From assembly GCA_027012045.1 (NCBI GenBank), contig JALUZI010000158.1, positions 1 to 7,079 on the forward strand: a stretch of DNA of 7,079 nt, read 5' to 3'. Source of the stretch: Desulfurococcales archaeon. Its GTDB lineage: Archaea; Thermoproteota; Thermoprotei_A; Sulfolobales; Acidilobaceae. Shown here piece by piece: positions 5,276-7,079 of this stretch; the stretch's first letter is position 1, and each line of letters begins with the position of its first letter. The notes below the pieces were generated by a model. That model was not told the DNA's origin, ran no database searches, and saw nothing but the letters and a program-made list of their open reading frames with translations. Made by a program: the position numbers and the translations under genes.

Positions 5276-6619
5276 TCAGAATCCTAGTTTATTCTTAGCT
5301 TTCTCTAGGAAGTCATCGACGATCTCTTGTATTGTAGGTCCTTCAACGACTTCTATTCTGTATGTGACTTTTACAGTGGTCTTGTCTATATTGATTAGCC
5401 TGGTTATATCAGCTGGTGTTCCCAGGATTACAGTGTCTGCTGGCACGCGTTTAATGGTTTCTTCTAGGTCTCTAAGTTGTTCTGGTGAGTATCCTGTACT
5501 TGGTAGAACTGGACCCATATGAGGGTACTTTTCATACATTTTCTTTATGATTCCAACAGCGTAGGGTCTGGGATCTATTATCTCTCCCGCTTTATATTTT
5601 TTGGCGGCCACATAGCCTGCTGCGTATGGTAAACCTCCATGCGTCACGGTCGGCGAGTCCTCTACAACAAGAACTCTCTTACCCTCAACTAGCTCGGGAG
5701 CGTCTAGTTCTACCACACTCTTAGCCACTGTTACTGATGCATGGGGATTAGCCTTCTTTGCATTGGCTTTAATTTTCTCTATAGCCTCAGGGCTAGCTTG
5801 GTCTGCTTTGTTTATTATTATGTTATCAGCCATTCTGAAATTCACTTCGCCAGGGAAACTCTCGAGCTCGTGACCCGGCCGCATGGCGTCAGTAACTACT
5901 ATAAGTTTATCAGGCAGGTAGAAGGGCCAGTCGTTGTTACCGCCATCCCAGTGTATGATATCGGCTTCACGCTCGGCTATTTCCAGTATTTTACCGTAGT
6001 CCACTCCAGCGTACACGGTTTGACCCATCTTAATATATTGCTCGTACTCCTCCCGCTCCTCGATCGTTACATTATACTTTTCGAGGTCCTCCTCCGTGGA
6101 GAATTTCTGGACAGCCATTCTCTCCAAGTCGCCGTAAGCCATTGGGTGCCGTATGACTGCTGTTTTGAACCCCTTCGACGTGAGATATTCTACTATGGCC
6201 TTTGAAACAGTGCTTTTACCTGCTCCTGTACGGACAGCTGTTACTGCTATAACAGGCTTCGAACTAGGGATCATAGTGTCCCTGGGACCAAGTATCATGA
6301 ATGAGGCTCCACTGGCCAGTGCACGACTCAGCTTCTCACCGACATCCTTATACAGTAGGTCGCTATATGCTAGAACAACAAGGTCAACCGCATTCTTCTT
6401 CACTATATCTTCTAGATCCTCCTCTGGCAGTATCGGTATTCCCGACGGGTATAGTTTACCCGCGAGGCTTGCAGGATATCTTTTCCCCACTATTCCAGGT
6501 ATTTGTGCTGCAGTGAACGCTACAACCTCATATTTAGGGTTGTCTCTAAAGTAGAGGTTGTAGTTGTGGAAGTCTCTTCCTCCAGCTCCCATTATGACTA
6601 CTCTAGTTTTGTCCGCCAT
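5276..6619 (-). CDS. COG2403 P-loop protein, cyclic 2,3-diphosphoglycerate synthetase-like
   Basis: 447-aa predicted nucleotide-binding protein. The family includes the Methanothermus fervidus enzyme that cyclises 2,3-diphosphoglycerate with ATP, but most members are uncharacterised and were called predicted GTPases. The N-terminal Rossmann-like domain (1-115) opens with VVIMGAGGRDFHNYN (7-21). The NTPase domain has RTGAGKST at 130-137, the P-loop, whose first Gly position is Val as I recall for this family; DGGNND at 225-230 is a likely metal or Walker B site, NKAD at 270-273 a possible guanine-specificity motif, and EDSPTVTHGG at 320-329 a strongly patterned loop. ATG 6619 has AGGTGA six bases upstream, so the start is secure. 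Length is normal and no domain is missing. Divergent from surE across 68 bp. NKAD favours GTP or at least does not exclude it. The product in a non-methanogen is uncertain. Confidence 0.85.
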   Translation of the reverse strand: MADKTRVVIMGAGGRDFHNYNLYFRDNPKYEVVAFTAAQIPGIVGKRYPASLAGKLYPSGIPILPEEDLEDIVKKNAVDLVVLAYSDLLYKDVGEKLSRALASGASFMILGPRDTMIPSSKPVIAVTAVRTGAGKSTVSKAIVEYLTSKGFKTAVIRHPMAYGDLERMAVQKFSTEEDLEKYNVTIEEREEYEQYIKMGQTVYAGVDYGKILEIAEREADIIHWDGGNNDWPFYLPDKLIVVTDAMRPGHELESFPGEVNFRMADNIIINKADQASPEAIEKIKANAKKANPHASVTVAKSVVELDAPELVEGKRVLVVEDSPTVTHGGLPYAAGYVAAKKYKAGEIIDPRPYAVGIIKKMYEKYPHMGPVLPSTGYSPEQLRDLEETIKRVPADTVILGTPADITRLINIDKTTVKVTYRIEVVEGPTIQEIVDDFLEKAKNKLGF

Positions 6620-6643
6620 AAACGGTCACCTTGTGAACTGATG

Positions 6644-6663
6644 TTTAATAGTGGGTTAAATTA
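6644..6663. promoter_or_regulatory. Divergent promoter elements between the COG2403 gene and surE
   Basis: Two AT-rich candidates lie in the 68-bp gap. TAATTTAA read on the minus strand (6663-6656) would start the COG2403 transcript near 6634, just before its AGGTGA site. TTTAATA (6644-6650) would start surE near 6672. Position and composition are the only evidence. Confidence 0.35.
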
Positions 6664-6667
6664 CTAT

Positions 6668-6678
6668 CCGTAGTACGG
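6668..6678. promoter_or_regulatory. Inverted repeat CCGTA-G-TACGG, candidate operator
   Basis: A perfect 5-1-5 inverted repeat lies over the predicted surE start site and just upstream of the predicted COG2403 TATA element. It is GC-rich in an AT-rich gap. A bound regulator could affect both divergent genes; 5-bp arms are short, so chance is possible. Confidence 0.3.
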
Positions 6679-6687
6679 GATGAAGTG

Positions 6688-7079
6688 ATGGATAAACCTA
6701 CGATACTAGTGTCCAACGATGACGGTATATACTCTCCCGGGCTGAAGGTTCTATACGAGTCTGTCTACGATCTAGGTAAAACATATGTGATAGCCCCCGA
6801 AACCCCTAAAAGCTCTAGCGGGCTAGGCCTTACTCTCCATAAACCTCTTAGATTGCAGGAAATGCATCTTTGGGGGACTAAGATATACGCCATAAACGGC
6901 ACGCCTAGCGATGTGATTCACCTCGCATCAAATGTTCTCACAGACAAGATAGATTTAGTGGTATCCGGTGTAAATGTCGGTGATAACACTAGTGTCCAAG
7001 TCATACTTTCAAGTGGAACGGTAGGAGTCGCTGCTCAAGCCGGACTTCTGGGTATTCCTTCAATAGCGTTTTCCGCTGC
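6688..7079 (+). CDS. surE: 5'/3'-nucleotidase SurE, 3'-truncated by the window
   Basis: Metal-dependent phosphatase that removes phosphate from nucleoside 5'- and 3'-monophosphates. The visible 130 residues (of about 250-280 usual) carry the family signature: ILVSNDDGIYSPG at 6-18 with the metal-binding N10, D11 and D12, APETPKSSSG at 36-45 with the conserved Ser loop, NGTPSDVIHLA at 70-80, SGVNVGDN at 93-100 with metal-linked N96, and SSGTVGVAAQA at 108-118. The reading frame is intact to the right edge. ATG 6688 is used; an in-frame GTG directly precedes it at 6685, and no strong ribosome binding site is visible, so the transcript could be short-leadered. Divergent from the COG2403 gene; a shared nucleotide or phosphate theme is possible but unproven. 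Confidence 0.95.
   Translation, partial: MDKPTILVSNDDGIYSPGLKVLYESVYDLGKTYVIAPETPKSSSGLGLTLHKPLRLQEMHLWGTKIYAINGTPSDVIHLASNVLTDKIDLVVSGVNVGDNTSVQVILSSGTVGVAAQAGLLGIPSIAFSA

Noticed and set aside
5255..5283. AGGATT...AATCCT inverted repeat after the COG2403 stop
   Set aside because: Six-bp arms with a loop of about 17 bases are too weak to call a terminator.
5741..6205. 154-codon plus-strand frame inside the COG2403 gene
   Set aside because: It is antisense to the conserved P-loop domain; hydrophobic, Tyr/Leu-rich composition typical of a shadow frame.
1..7079. CRISPR arrays, tRNA or rRNA genes, insertion sequences, integrases
   Set aside because: No regularly spaced repeats, no cloverleaf-like segment, and no transposase or integrase motif in any frame were seen.

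Overview
The window looks like a hyperthermophilic crenarchaeote, most likely of the Desulfurococcales. The signs are an archaeal-type release factor aRF1, an archaeal NadM-type NMN adenylyltransferase, a COG3199 ATP-NAD/AcoX-like kinase, AGG/AGA/ATA-rich codon use, AT-rich TATA-like promoters, GGAGGTG-type ribosome binding sites and many TTG starts. The order-level placement is inferred from style and gene content, not from a search.

Layout. 1-923 (+): aRF1, cut by the left edge. 932-1456 (-): nadM, convergent with aRF1 and separated from it by a 14-bp palindrome whose outer ends are the two stop codons. 1530-2654 (+): COG3199 kinase, divergent from nadM, followed with an 8-nt overlap by 2647-3264 (+), a short M50 membrane metalloprotease. 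3315-5213: five small genes on alternating strands. These encode a 90-aa unknown (-), a 108-aa four-cysteine protein (+), a 114-aa winged-helix protein (-), a 123-aa helical unknown (+) and an 85-aa four-cysteine protein (-). The 3' ends in two convergent pairs overlap by 12 and 8 nt. 5276-6619 (-): a COG2403 P-loop protein of the cyclic 2,3-diphosphoglycerate synthetase type. 6688-7079 (+): surE, divergent from it and cut by the right edge.

How the genes may work together. NadM makes NAD from NMN, and the divergent COG3199 kinase is predicted to phosphorylate NAD or a related molecule, so this pair reads as an NAD(P) cofactor locus. The coupled M50 protease has no obvious link to that chemistry. 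The small-gene block is the least explained part. It has two different proteins with a CPY...C...C...CP cysteine pattern, a DNA-binding protein, and a 172-bp intergenic region carrying two adjacent perfect 12-bp palindromes, one of which contains the TATA box.

No tRNA, rRNA, CRISPR array, insertion sequence or integrase was seen. No gene-free stretch exceeds 300 bases; the two longest gaps (3588-3759 and 4420-4591, each 172 bp) hold promoters and are described below.
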